The notes: generated by a model from the sequence alone, not told the origin. Positions 1-7,805 are shown, counted from the stretch's first letter. The stretch: DNA of 12,303 nucleotides from UMGS75 sp051872775 (GCA_051872775.1 JBJEEE010000054.1:1-12303), one strand, 5' to 3'. A program made the numbers and translations.

Positions 1-1
1 G

Positions 2-1333
2 AGCACTAACCTAAGTGGACACTTTATTATGAAAGCAGAAAGTGTAAGCGGAGATACTACCGTCGATCGTATTTTGGATTTGGTTGAAGAAGCTTCATCT
101 TCTAAAGCTCCAATATCACGACTTGCGGATAAGATTTCCGCAATCTTTGTTCCGATCGTTATTGGTATTGCGCTTCTTTCGGCTATTATTTGGTTTATTT
201 GTGGAAATAAAGATAATATGGCATTAAATAGTTTCATTTCGGTTTTAGTTATTTCTTGCCCATGCTCTTTGGGACTAGCTACTCCGGTGGCTATTATGGT
301 GGCAACTGGTAAAGCGGCAGAGTACAATGTATTGGTTAAATCAGCAGAATGTTTAGAACAATGTCATCGTGTTGATGCTGTTTTGCTTGACAAGACAGGA
401 ACAATCACGAAAGGAAAAATGATCGTATCTAATATTTCATCTAATATGGAACAAAATAAATTTTTACAAACAATCGGTATGATTGAAAGTAATTCCCTTC
501 ATCCTTTATCTGAGGCTATCTTAACATATTGCAAAGAAAGTAAAATTGATTATGAAGTAAATGATGAAAGTAGTATTATTCCTGGAATGGGACTAAAAAT
601 TGTAAAAAATGGCATCACTTACTATGCAGGTAATAGTGAATTAATGCAACAAATTGGAATAACTTTAGATTTAAATAGTTTAACTAATTCGTTTTCTAAA
701 CTTGGTGAAACTGTCATATATTTTGCAAGAGAAAATGAATACCTTGGATATGTATCATTCCAAGATGAAATCAGATCATCATCAATTGAAGCAATTCAAC
801 TATTTAAGGAACAACATATTGATGTTGTTATGGTAACTGGTGATAACGAAACAACGGCTCATGCTATGGCTAGTAAATGTGGAATTACGCAAGTATATGC
901 ACGTACTACTCCAAATGAGAAAGCAAACATCATCAATAAACTAAAAGATAAATACCATGTAATTGCTTTTGTAGGTGATGGTGTCAATGATGCGGTAGCC
1001 TTAACTACTGCTGATGTGGGAATTGCAATTGGTACAGGCAGCGATGTCGCAACGGGTTCTGCTGATGTCATCTTACCTCATAATGATTTAACGGGAGTTA
1101 CAACTTTGATTAGTCTTAGTAAAAAAACGATAAACAATATAAAAATGAATTTGTTTTGGGCTTTCTTTTATAACTGTATAGGTATCTTTTGTGCTACTGG
1201 TGCATTATATCCGGTGTTTGGTTTAAAACTAAATCCGATGATTGCGGCCCTTGCAATGAGTCTAAGTTCTTTATGTGTTGTACTTAATGCGTTAAGGCTT
1301 CGATTATTCAAACCTACAATTATGAAAAAATAG
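2..1333 (+). CDS. copA: Cu+-exporting P1B-type ATPase, C-terminal part (5' end cut by window)
   Basis: ATP-driven Cu+ export across the cytoplasmic membrane. The reading frame is open from base 2, so the ATG at 29 is internal and the gene begins outside the window. About 443 residues are visible, roughly the C-terminal 60% of a usual CopA. Counting from base 2, I see the end of the actuator domain (GDTTVDRIL...SKAPI), the metal-site CPC at about 86-88, the phosphorylation motif DKTGT near 130, the HP dipeptide near 167, TGDN near 279 and the hinge GDGVND near 325. The last two helices carry N-x6-YN (about 383-391) and MSLSS (419-423), the group P1B-1 Cu+ signature. Oddities are CPCS where CPCA is usual, GDGVNDAV where GDGINDAP is usual, and F instead of P after YN-x4. 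The N-terminal metal-binding domain, if any, is not visible. The next gene follows after 9 bases, with its ribosome site starting inside this stop codon. Confidence 0.93.
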   Translation, partial: STNLSGHFIMKAESVSGDTTVDRILDLVEEASSSKAPISRLADKISAIFVPIVIGIALLSAIIWFICGNKDNMALNSFISVLVISCPCSLGLATPVAIMVATGKAAEYNVLVKSAECLEQCHRVDAVLLDKTGTITKGKMIVSNISSNMEQNKFLQTIGMIESNSLHPLSEAILTYCKESKIDYEVNDESSIIPGMGLKIVKNGITYYAGNSELMQQIGITLDLNSLTNSFSKLGETVIYFARENEYLGYVSFQDEIRSSSIEAIQLFKEQHIDVVMVTGDNETTAHAMASKCGITQVYARTTPNEKANIINKLKDKYHVIAFVGDGVNDAVALTTADVGIAIGTGSDVATGSADVILPHNDLTGVTTLISLSKKTINNIKMNLFWAFFYNCIGIFCATGALYPVFGLKLNPMIAALAMSLSSLCVVLNALRLRLFKPTIMKK

Positions 1334-1342
1334 GAGAAAAAT

Positions 1343-2890
1343 ATGAATAAAAGAATAAGAAATATTGGTAGAGCCTCTTTATCAATATTTAAAAGAATAA
1401 TTTTAGTTATCGTTACATTATTATTAATTGCGCTTCAAGCATTAACGTTATACTCTGTTATTTTTACCGCATCTCAAATTCAATGGTTATATATCCTAAT
1501 AAACATTATTGGATATTGTTGTGTTATATCATTAATTGATAAAGATATGGTAAGTAGTTTTAAATTAATATGGATTATTATTATTTTGATATTTCCTTTT
1601 GTTGGTACAATCTTCTTTATTACATGTGGTGATGGTCGAACTTTTCCCATTCGTAAAGTAAGAAAAATCAACGAGTATTTAAGTCAGTATATGGTTAAAG
1701 TAAATGATCTATCTGCAGTTAAAGCTTTTGATGATACTGCATATAAACATGTGTCGGTAGTTAATAATGGTTGTGGTTTTTATCCTCATACTAATACGTT
1801 AGTTAAATATTATAGTGATATTGATTTAAAATTAAAAGATTTACTAATTGATTTAAAGAATGCAACTAAATATGTTTTTATTGAATATTTTATCATTTCT
1901 AGTGGTAAAATGCTTGATGCATTAATGGATGTGCTAGAAGAGATTACCTCAAGAGGAGTAGAAGTAAAGATTATCTATGATGACTTTGGAAGTAAAAGAG
2001 GATTTAAAGAAAAAGATTTAAAGCGCATAAAAACAATGTCACCTAACTTAATTATTACTAAGTTTGCTCCTTTAGGTGCATCATTGAATCTAACTGTAAA
2101 TTACCGCGATCATCGTAAAATCGTTATAATTGATGGTAAGATTGGATATGTTGGGGGAGATAATATTGCGGATGAATATGCCAACTATATTACACGTTTT
2201 GGTAAATGGCGTGATAATGCCATTCGTATGGAAGGAGAAGCAGTCGATAATTTAATTTTTATGTTTGCGGAAACATGGTATTTATCAACAAAACATAAAC
2301 TTGAAATGAATAACTATCGTACTGGTTATAGTGTAAAAACAGACAATCTTGTTTTCCCATATGATGATGGCCCAACAGATAGCAAAAATCCTGCTGCTGA
2401 TTTATACACGTCGATGATACAAAATGCAAAGGAATATATTTATATTTCTACTCCATATTTTATCATTGACCAAGATTTTATTAATAATCTTATCCTCGCC
2501 GCAAAAAGTGGGGTTGACGTTAAAATTTTAATTCCTGGTATTCCTGATAAAAAAACGGTCTATATATTAACACAAGCTCATTTTGGCAAACTTCTTCGTG
2601 AGGGAGTAAAGATATATAAATATACCCCAGGATTTAACCATGCGAAAAACTTTATTTGTGATGATAAATACGCAACTATTGGTACGGTAAATGTCGATTA
2701 CCGTAGTCTTTATCTTCATTTTGAAAATGGAGTATATATTGTTAATGATGAAACTGTAAACAAATTAAAACAAGATTTTGTTAAAGATATAGAACAAAGT
2801 ACGGAATTAACTTATGAAGAATGGAAAAAACGTAAGTGGTATATCAAGATATATGAGTTTATCCTCAAAGTTTTTTCAACTTTAATGTAG
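1343..2890 (+). CDS. cls: Cardiolipin synthase (phospholipase D superfamily)
   Basis: Makes cardiolipin by transferring a phosphatidyl group between two phosphatidylglycerol molecules at the membrane. The 515 residues match the usual bacterial Cls length. Two hydrophobic segments (about 18-42 and 48-95, the latter probably two helices) form the N-terminal anchor. Two PLD catalytic motifs follow: HRKIVIID (H257, K259, D264) and HAKNFICD (H433, K435, D440). Family flanking sequence is present after each, GYVGGDNIADEY and GTVNVDYRSLYLHFENG; the H in LHFE replaces the more usual N. The start is ATG 1343 with AGGAG at 1332-1336, which overlaps the stop of the copper ATPase, so translation is probably coupled. 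The next gene starts 15 bases downstream. The family assignment is firm. A PLD-family phosphatidyltransferase of different specificity cannot be excluded from sequence alone. Confidence 0.95.
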   Translation: MNKRIRNIGRASLSIFKRIILVIVTLLLIALQALTLYSVIFTASQIQWLYILINIIGYCCVISLIDKDMVSSFKLIWIIIILIFPFVGTIFFITCGDGRTFPIRKVRKINEYLSQYMVKVNDLSAVKAFDDTAYKHVSVVNNGCGFYPHTNTLVKYYSDIDLKLKDLLIDLKNATKYVFIEYFIISSGKMLDALMDVLEEITSRGVEVKIIYDDFGSKRGFKEKDLKRIKTMSPNLIITKFAPLGASLNLTVNYRDHRKIVIIDGKIGYVGGDNIADEYANYITRFGKWRDNAIRMEGEAVDNLIFMFAETWYLSTKHKLEMNNYRTGYSVKTDNLVFPYDDGPTDSKNPAADLYTSMIQNAKEYIYISTPYFIIDQDFINNLILAAKSGVDVKILIPGIPDKKTVYILTQAHFGKLLREGVKIYKYTPGFNHAKNFICDDKYATIGTVNVDYRSLYLHFENGVYIVNDETVNKLKQDFVKDIEQSTELTYEEWKKRKWYIKIYEFILKVFSTLM

Positions 2891-2905
2891 TAGAAGGTAA
2901 AATTT

Positions 2906-3757
2906 ATGAAGCAAAAATCTTTATTTATAATAATTATTATTATTTTTGGTCTCTTGGTTGGTTGTACCCTTAAAGATGATACAACTATTGTTGATAAACC
3001 AATAAATGATTTTCTTACAAATTATGCACAAGATTATTTATCAAATTCAAATCGTGAAATTGATTATAATGTCGTAAGAGGAATCAAACTTTTAGAACAA
3101 GTAGATGAAAAAGTCAAACTAACCGATTATTTAACGATTGAAGATGCTAAAAAATACATTGATAGTTTAGATTACTCTTACTCTACTCAATTTTTTAAAG
3201 CCGCAGTTATTGATAAATGCTTTAATATGAAATCTGATAAACCGATGGAACTACTTGCAAAAGTAGAAGAAGTAGATATTTATAGTACTTCATATGTTTA
3301 TTATGCTTTAGATTATTATGATGTTAATCCAACTTTAAAAGCTCAACTTTTAGGTAGTCTAAACATTATAAAAGCAGAAGATTACCGTGATGCTGATTAT
3401 GCTGGAATTTGCTTATGTGTTACCATTAATGAGCAAATTGACAAAACGCCATTTTTAGATTTAATTAAGGATAGCGTTTCAAGCGGTGGTATTTCTACTT
3501 GGGGACAAGTAAACGCCTCATCTACAGCCGTTTCTATTATGGGATTACTTTCAGAAGGAATTGATCTTGAACAAAACTATTTGGATGAAGAAGGAAACAC
3601 CCTTATAAATAATCTTTTAACATTTGAACAAGAGGGAGCATTTAAATGGGTAAAAGATGGACCTATTGATTTAGATTTCTCTACTCCCCAAAGTTTTTTA
3701 GCTTGTGTCTGCTATAAAGTATATTTAAAGAACCATAAACCGGTGGTAGTATTTTAA
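2906..3757 (+). CDS. Lipoprotein with terpenoid-cyclase-like (transcobalamin alpha-domain-like) repeats
   Basis: Predicted exported lipoprotein of 283 residues. A type II signal peptide ends in LLVGC, giving lipid-modified Cys20. The rest is helical with no further membrane segment. The C-terminal half looks like the alpha/alpha-barrel repeats shared by squalene cyclases, prenyltransferases and the N-terminal domain of transcobalamin/intrinsic factor. I see a helix NASSTAVSIMGLLSEGID (203-220), then NTLINNLLTFEQEGAFKW (231-248), then a closing helix FSTPQSFLACVCY (258-270), the order seen in bacterial proteins that pair these repeats with DUF4430. No catalytic motif of a cyclase is visible. 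The gene overlaps the DUF4430 gene by one base (TAATG), and an ECF S component follows, so I infer a ligand-capture role at the cell surface. The start is ATG 2906, with AGAAGG at 2892-2897. The fold is an inference from pattern; the lipoprotein call is firm. Confidence 0.72.
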   Translation: MKQKSLFIIIIIIFGLLVGCTLKDDTTIVDKPINDFLTNYAQDYLSNSNREIDYNVVRGIKLLEQVDEKVKLTDYLTIEDAKKYIDSLDYSYSTQFFKAAVIDKCFNMKSDKPMELLAKVEEVDIYSTSYVYYALDYYDVNPTLKAQLLGSLNIIKAEDYRDADYAGICLCVTINEQIDKTPFLDLIKDSVSSGGISTWGQVNASSTAVSIMGLLSEGIDLEQNYLDEEGNTLINNLLTFEQEGAFKWVKDGPIDLDFSTPQSFLACVCYKVYLKNHKPVVVF

Positions 3758-4170
3758 TGAAAAAAAAGATAATTCCGCTTATTTTATCAATTATCGTTGT
3801 CGCAATAATGATAGGTTTGATAATCTTTATCTATCATGGGAAAAAAACAACCACAAGCGGTTGGATAACAATCTATTTATATACGGAAGAAAGAGAATTA
3901 ATCAGTCAAAAAGAACTTAGCTTTACTAATAATCAAACCTTCTATGAACTCTTAAACGAAAACTATGATATTGAAATGCGTGGTACAATGCTTGTAAAAA
4001 TAGATAGTTTAGAAGCACATAATACAAGTGAAAAGTTCATTAAGATTTATCATAATAATGTCTCATCTAAATACGGAGTAATGCAACTTGAAATGCACGA
4101 TCAAGATGAAATTGTATTTATTATTGAAAAGACCAAAATAAATGGAGACTATAATGAAGAGTTCAACTAG
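3757..4170 (+). CDS. Membrane-anchored DUF4430 (transcobalamin C-terminal-like) protein
   Basis: A 137-residue protein with one N-terminal membrane segment (about 5-27, after the charged start MKKK, no lipobox Cys) and an extracytoplasmic domain. Residues 61-125 fit the DUF4430 pattern: TFYELLNENYDIE, a central G and KIDSLEA, then IYHNNVSSKYGV and the closing strand LEMHDQDEIVFIIE, corresponding to the family's 'NG...GV...L.dGD.v.w.y'. DUF4430 is related to the C-terminal beta domain of animal transcobalamin and intrinsic factor. The conserved Trp commonly found before the NG turn is absent here. ATG 3757 overlaps the upstream TAA, and the Shine-Dalgarno is weak (GGTGGT around 3742), which suggests coupled translation. 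The 3' end overlaps the ECF S component gene. I infer that it works with the upstream barrel lipoprotein as the second half of a split binding protein. It could instead bind something unrelated to cobalamin. Confidence 0.75.
   Translation: MKKKIIPLILSIIVVAIMIGLIIFIYHGKKTTTSGWITIYLYTEERELISQKELSFTNNQTFYELLNENYDIEMRGTMLVKIDSLEAHNTSEKFIKIYHNNVSSKYGVMQLEMHDQDEIVFIIEKTKINGDYNEEFN
4144..4147 (+). promoter_or_regulatory. Shine-Dalgarno that sets the start of the ECF S component
   Basis: GGAG lies six bases before ATG 4154 and overlaps the G of the alternative ATG at 4142. The alternative ATG has no purine-rich site at a suitable distance, so 4154 is preferred. The site lies within the end of the DUF4430 coding sequence. 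Confidence 0.6.
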
Positions 4171-4687
4171 AAGAAAACAGATATTTGAAGTTGTATTAAT
4201 TGCGATTTGCACAGCATTACTTACTTCTTTAGAAATAGCTTTAAGTATTTTACCTAATATTCAATTAACTTTTTTATTGATTATTGTATTTTCAAAAGTA
4301 CTAAAAACCAAGAAAACCTTAATTATTATTATCTTACATGTAATAATTGATAATTTAATTATGGCTTCTTTTAATATCTTCTTTGTTTTAGTTATGATGA
4401 TAGGGTTAATGATAATTCCTCTTACCTTAAATACAATCTTTAAAAAGGTTACATCTCCTTTAGGTCTAGCTGGGCTTAGCATCATTTATGCTTTGATATA
4501 TTCGTGGTTGTATATTATTCCAAGTGTTTTACTGTTAAAAAATGATTTTAGAATTTATCTAATTCAAGATCTACCTTTTGAAGGATTACTAGCGGGCAGT
4601 TCTTTTTTAAGTGTATTATGGTTATATACCCCTTTGACTAGAATCATTGATAACTTCATTAAATCAGATAATCAAAAAGTAATGTGA
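4154..4687 (+). CDS. ECF-type vitamin/micronutrient transporter S component
   Basis: A 177-residue integral membrane protein with about six hydrophobic segments, the usual size of an ECF substrate-binding (S) subunit. The first helix contains A17-x3-A21 (AICTALLTSLE), the small-residue motif by which S components contact EcfT. Further family-like features are LPNIQLTFLLIIVFSKVL (33-50) and LHVIIDNLIMASFN (61-74), and a conserved-looking IGLMIIPL (83-90). No EcfA or EcfT gene is in the window, so it would use a shared energising module encoded elsewhere (group II). The start at 4154 overlaps the DUF4430 gene by 17 bases, which ties the two functionally. The substrate cannot be read from the sequence; the neighbours suggest a ligand first captured by the two surface proteins. 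The gene ends in TGA, showing TGA is a stop in this genome. Unlike known B12 importers, no cobalamin riboswitch is visible here. Confidence 0.8.
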   Translation: MKSSTRRKQIFEVVLIAICTALLTSLEIALSILPNIQLTFLLIIVFSKVLKTKKTLIIIILHVIIDNLIMASFNIFFVLVMMIGLMIIPLTLNTIFKKVTSPLGLAGLSIIYALIYSWLYIIPSVLLLKNDFRIYLIQDLPFEGLLAGSSFLSVLWLYTPLTRIIDNFIKSDNQKVM

Positions 4688-4696
4688 GGAGAATAT

Positions 4697-5311
4697 ATGG
4701 AAAAGATTATTGAATTTGTTAAACATGAACTTGCTTTCGATAATACAGGTCATGATTTATTACATGCTAGTAGAGTAGTAAATAATGCAAAAAAAATCTT
4801 GAAAGAGGTAAAAGGTAATGAATTAGTTGTAATAACTGCTTGTTATCTCCACGATGTTGTCGATGAAAAACTATTTCAAAATACAGACGTTCAAATTAAC
4901 AAAATAAGAAAATTACTAATAGATAACAACTATTCAACCTTAGATATTGATGAAATAATAAATATTATTACGACAATTTCTTTTCATTTAGGGATTATTC
5001 CTCAATCAATTAATGCTAAAATTGTTCAAGATGCCGATCGTCTTGATGCCCTTGGTTCAATTGGTATTATTCGTGCAATCCAATATGGACAAAGTAAAAA
5101 TAGACCCTTTTATGAAGATATTAATCTAATTAAAAAAAATAATCATTATGAATTTAATGAGATTAGTAATTCAACTCTTTCTCATTTTTATCAAAAACTA
5201 TTAAAACTTGAGAATATGATGAATACTGATATTGCAAAAACAATTGCGAAAGAACGCACAAAAACAATGAAGTTATTCCTTGATGCTTTCTATCAAGAAA
5301 TAAATGAATAA
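4697..5311 (+). CDS. HD-domain phosphohydrolase
   Basis: A soluble 204-residue protein of the HD superfamily, metal-dependent phosphohydrolases. The expected metal ligands are visible: H23 in GHDLLHASRV, H52-D53 in ACYLHDVVD, and an aspartate in QDADRLDALGSIGIIRA (D114 or its neighbours D112/D117). The order and spacing resemble the single-domain YpgQ/YedJ-type HD proteins; B. subtilis YpgQ hydrolyses (d)NTPs to pyrophosphate, but substrate specificity here is unknown. The length matches that subfamily. It starts at ATG 4697, nine bases after the S-component stop, with GAGGAG just upstream (4686-4691), so it belongs to the same transcript. Nothing in it points to a role in transport, and it may simply be carried in the operon. 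Confidence 0.88.
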   Translation: MEKIIEFVKHELAFDNTGHDLLHASRVVNNAKKILKEVKGNELVVITACYLHDVVDEKLFQNTDVQINKIRKLLIDNNYSTLDIDEIINIITTISFHLGIIPQSINAKIVQDADRLDALGSIGIIRAIQYGQSKNRPFYEDINLIKKNNHYEFNEISNSTLSHFYQKLLKLENMMNTDIAKTIAKERTKTMKLFLDAFYQEINE

Positions 5312-5322
5312 AGGGGAAAAGT

Positions 5323-6849
5323 ATGACAAAGAAAAACTGGTATTTTAAATTTATCTTTTTAGGAATATTAGTATTATTGTTACTTTCTAGTAGTGGATGT
5401 AATAAAAATACTTATACTATTGATTATGATGTATGTGGTGGAAATGCAATAAAAAGTGAAAAGTATGAACTAGGTGAAGTGGCATCCTTACCTAATCCTA
5501 CAAAAGAAGGTTATCATTTTATTGGATGGTACAAAGACAATCGCTATGATGATGGCCCTTATACATCTATTTGTATAAACAATGTAGAAAAAATAACGTT
5601 ATACGCAAACTGGGAAAGTGATGCGGAATACGAAGAAAGACTAATCTATAGTCAAATTAAAGAAGCTTATCTTCTAATCATGGATATTCCTGAAGAGTAT
5701 ACCTATAAAGATCTTGACAAGATCTTAGCCGCAAAACTTTCTTATGAGTCGGTTCCTGATAGCTATAAAAATATAGTTGTTAACGGATCTAAACTACTAA
5801 CGATTTTAGAATCATTAGATGAACTAATTGCGTTAGATGTAATGCATCAAATTGAATCTATACCTGCTTACATAACTTATGATTTTAGCGAAAGCATAAA
5901 AGAAATAAAACAAACCTATGATTCTTTAAATGATAATATTAAAGAACTCGTAACAAACTCATCTAAGCTACTTAATGCTTATGAAGAAATCATTCAAATC
6001 GAAACAAGTAATGTGGTTATATACAATTTAGGTAAATATGTATATCGTTCCAAAGAAGAACTTCATCAAGCTTTCTTTACTGAATATTATGATTTTATCT
6101 ATCGCTTTTATCCAGAAACACTAGAAACTAATGAAATTACTAGCGTTGAACAATTCCTTGCGTTATCGCTTGACTATAATTCTGGGCGTGGCCAAATGCG
6201 TGATTTTGGTGATCGTTTAGGTCAACACTTCTTAACCAAAGATGTTAATGGTATTATTGAAAATCAACCAGAAACAACCTTTATTGGATATTGTTATCAA
6301 AATAATAAGTTTGTCGATATAATTAGATTCTTTATATGTTATTTTGCATATTGGCGCATTGATGAAAAATATGCAACTACCAACAACTATGGAGCAGACT
6401 TTTTTGCGGAATCATGGGCTCCTGTAGTTGATATATGTAAATATTTTTATTATAATAGTATAACCTCTCCAGTTCGAACCGCTAGAGTTATTGATTGTTT
6501 TAATAATCCTGCTGGAGTTGCTTTCCAAGTAAAGACTGATGACGGTATGCCAAAATATAGTCTTCGCGGTTATACATTTGTTGGTTGGTCTGATGGATAT
6601 CAAGTTCCAAATACAAGTAATATGGTATATAATGCGGTATTTAATAGTAATCTAGATTTTCAATATAAAGAAGAAGCAAAACTAGTTGACATCTATATCT
6701 ATAATCTAACCACAAATAAAGCGATTAGAAATGAAATTACGGTCGGATATGTGTTTGATATGTATAATTCATTACCATATGAAGCAAGAAAGTATGTCAC
6801 TAAAACAGAAACCCTTGAAAACTATGTTATCGAGTATGAAATAATATAA
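5323..6849 (+). CDS. Large surface lipoprotein with InlB-type B-repeat and helical modules
   Basis: A 508-residue predicted lipoprotein. A hydrophobic segment (about 9-21) precedes SSSGC, so Cys26 is the likely lipidation site; Ser at -3 is unusual for a lipobox. Residues 31-97 form one Listeria-Bacteroides (InlB B) repeat, ending GYHFIGWYKD...ITLYANW. Two tandem helical modules follow (about 110-168 and 172-228), each ending in a variant of 'Y.S.....K.lV.N.SKLL', a pattern common in Bacillota surface proteins. A central stretch (about 235-400), rich in Tyr and Phe, matches nothing I know. The C-terminus repeats the opening in degenerate form: a B-repeat-like RGYTFVGWSDG...YNAVF (415-440), then a third helical module ending PYEARKYVTKTETLENY (485-501). 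The start is ATG 5323 with AAAGGGG at 5310-5316. It is the last gene before the terminator. Its function is unknown; adhesion or binding at the cell surface is a guess from the modules. Confidence 0.85.
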   Translation: MTKKNWYFKFIFLGILVLLLLSSSGCNKNTYTIDYDVCGGNAIKSEKYELGEVASLPNPTKEGYHFIGWYKDNRYDDGPYTSICINNVEKITLYANWESDAEYEERLIYSQIKEAYLLIMDIPEEYTYKDLDKILAAKLSYESVPDSYKNIVVNGSKLLTILESLDELIALDVMHQIESIPAYITYDFSESIKEIKQTYDSLNDNIKELVTNSSKLLNAYEEIIQIETSNVVIYNLGKYVYRSKEELHQAFFTEYYDFIYRFYPETLETNEITSVEQFLALSLDYNSGRGQMRDFGDRLGQHFLTKDVNGIIENQPETTFIGYCYQNNKFVDIIRFFICYFAYWRIDEKYATTNNYGADFFAESWAPVVDICKYFYYNSITSPVRTARVIDCFNNPAGVAFQVKTDDGMPKYSLRGYTFVGWSDGYQVPNTSNMVYNAVFNSNLDFQYKEEAKLVDIYIYNLTTNKAIRNEITVGYVFDMYNSLPYEARKYVTKTETLENYVIEYEII

Positions 6850-6858
6850 AATGTAATA

Positions 6859-6886
6859 AAGAGTAGTTAAATAACTACTCTTTTTT
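6859..6886 (+). terminator. Rho-independent terminator ending the first gene cluster
   Basis: The arms AAGAGTAGTT (6859-6868) and AACTACTCTT (6873-6882) pair perfectly around the loop AAAT and run into six T (6881-6886). It lies ten bases after the lipoprotein stop. It separates the first transcript from the promoter at 6896. Confidence 0.9.
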
Positions 6887-6895
6887 CATAAAATG

Positions 6896-6904
6896 TGGTA
6901 TAAT
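6896..6904 (+). promoter_or_regulatory. Extended -10 sigma-A promoter for the acyltransferase-pdxST unit
   Basis: TGGTATAAT has a perfect TATAAT (6899-6904) with the TGn extension (6896-6898). No good -35 is seen; the place where it should lie falls in the terminator hairpin, and the extended -10 would compensate. Transcription would start near 6911, leaving a leader of about 26 bases with GGGAG at 6925-6929 before ATG 6937. Confidence 0.75.
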
Positions 6905-6936
6905 AATTAATAATAAGAACTAAAGGGAGAATAAAA

Positions 6937-7794
6937 ATGGAAAGTAATGAAAATGTATCAATAGAACTTTCATCACCAAAAAAGCGAATATTTGAAATTG
7001 ATGTTTTACGCTCCATCGCTATCATTGCAATGATCATTGATCATTTTACCATTTTACTTTCTTTTAGTAGTGGTTTTAATGGATGGGCTTCATATTTATT
7101 TTCTAATTATTTTGATGTAAATAGCCCTTTTATGGATAGTTTAATTAATTTAGTTGATAAATTTCAAGATAGTGGTTTTCGTCTTGCTTGTCATTATGTT
7201 TTTGTTACCCTTTTCTTATTACTTTGTGGTATTAGTTGTACCTTTAGTCATTCTAATCTTAAACGCTCCCTAAAAATACTAGGAGCTGGCTTGATTATTA
7301 CGCTAGTTACAACAATTATTTCAATCATTTCACAAGAAGAATTTTATATATTTTTTGGTATCTTGTCGACAATTGGTTGTTCTATCATTATATATGAAAT
7401 TATTGTAAGAATTTATGATAATAAATGGTTATTGCTTTTGATTGGTAGTTTAATCATTTTATGGGGTTTTCTAATTAACTGGTGGGATGCACCATATATT
7501 AATAGTATAAAGGATCTTAATTTTATCGGTATTATTGAGATTATTTTAGGGTATAAAATATTTGGTGCTGATTGCTTTGGCCTTTTGCCATGTGCTGGAG
7601 TAGTACTAATAGGGGGATTTATTGGTAAAACCCTTTATAAAAATCGTCAAAGTATTATGCCTAAATTAGATGGTAAGTGGACTAAGCCCTTTACGTTTAT
7701 TAGTAAACATGCTTTATTAATATATTTACTACATCAAGTTTTAGCAGTAATTATAATTTTATTACTATATTTACTTTGTGGATATCGTTTTTAG
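6937..7794 (+). CDS. DUF1624/HGSNAT-like multi-pass membrane acyltransferase
   Basis: A 285-residue polytopic membrane protein with about seven to eight hydrophobic segments. The N-terminal R17-x3-EID-x2-R25 followed by IAMIIDHF (H36) is the signature of the heparan-alpha-glucosaminide N-acetyltransferase catalytic family (DUF1624). These proteins move an acyl group from acyl-CoA across the membrane, using the conserved His. Other family-like stretches are the helix ending LCGISCTFS (97-104), FGILSTIGCSIII (140-152), PCAGVVLIGGFIGK (218-231) and the C-terminal HALLIYLLHQ (258-267). The acceptor is unknown. It starts at ATG 6937, the first gene after its own promoter. Its stop TAG is embedded in the Shine-Dalgarno of the following ligase gene, so the two are probably made together. 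Confidence 0.8.
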   Translation: MESNENVSIELSSPKKRIFEIDVLRSIAIIAMIIDHFTILLSFSSGFNGWASYLFSNYFDVNSPFMDSLINLVDKFQDSGFRLACHYVFVTLFLLLCGISCTFSHSNLKRSLKILGAGLIITLVTTIISIISQEEFYIFFGILSTIGCSIIIYEIIVRIYDNKWLLLLIGSLIILWGFLINWWDAPYINSIKDLNFIGIIEIILGYKIFGADCFGLLPCAGVVLIGGFIGKTLYKNRQSIMPKLDGKWTKPFTFISKHALLIYLLHQVLAVIIILLLYLLCGYRF

Positions 7795-7800
7795 GAGGGA
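7793..7800 (+). promoter_or_regulatory. Shine-Dalgarno overlapping a stop codon, sets the ligase start
   Basis: AGGAGGGA is a near-perfect ribosome site that begins in the acyltransferase's TAG and lies five bases before ATG 7806. It rules out the upstream in-frame TTG at 7776, which has no such site and would only add ten residues not typical of the family. Confidence 0.85.
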
Positions 7801-7805
7801 AAGCT

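Noticed and set aside
29..31. ATG as the start of the copper ATPase gene.
   Set aside because: The frame stays open to base 2, and the residues before this ATG (STNLSGHFI) continue the family's actuator-domain sequence. The real start is outside the window.
859..1071. Reverse-strand open frame inside the copper ATPase; likewise frames at 1480-1671, 4261-4485, 6412-6603, 9466-9690 and 9906-10136.
   Set aside because: Each lies wholly within a well-supported gene on the other strand, is short and resembles no protein family. They are shadows of the coding frame.
2891..2905. A cobalamin riboswitch before the transcobalamin-like genes.
   Set aside because: Only 15 bases separate cls from the lipoprotein gene, far too few. 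Any such element would have to be upstream of the window.
4142..4144. ATG as the start of the ECF S component.
   Set aside because: No ribosome site at a workable distance; GGAG fits ATG 4154.
4685..4687. Possible Mycoplasma-type code with TGA as Trp, suggested by the high AT content.
   Set aside because: TGA ends the S component and pdxS exactly where the next gene's start signals lie, and Trp is encoded by TGG in the genes.
7776..7778. TTG start for the AMP-forming ligase.
   Set aside because: It lies inside the acyltransferase gene without a ribosome site, while AGGAGGGA precedes ATG 7806.
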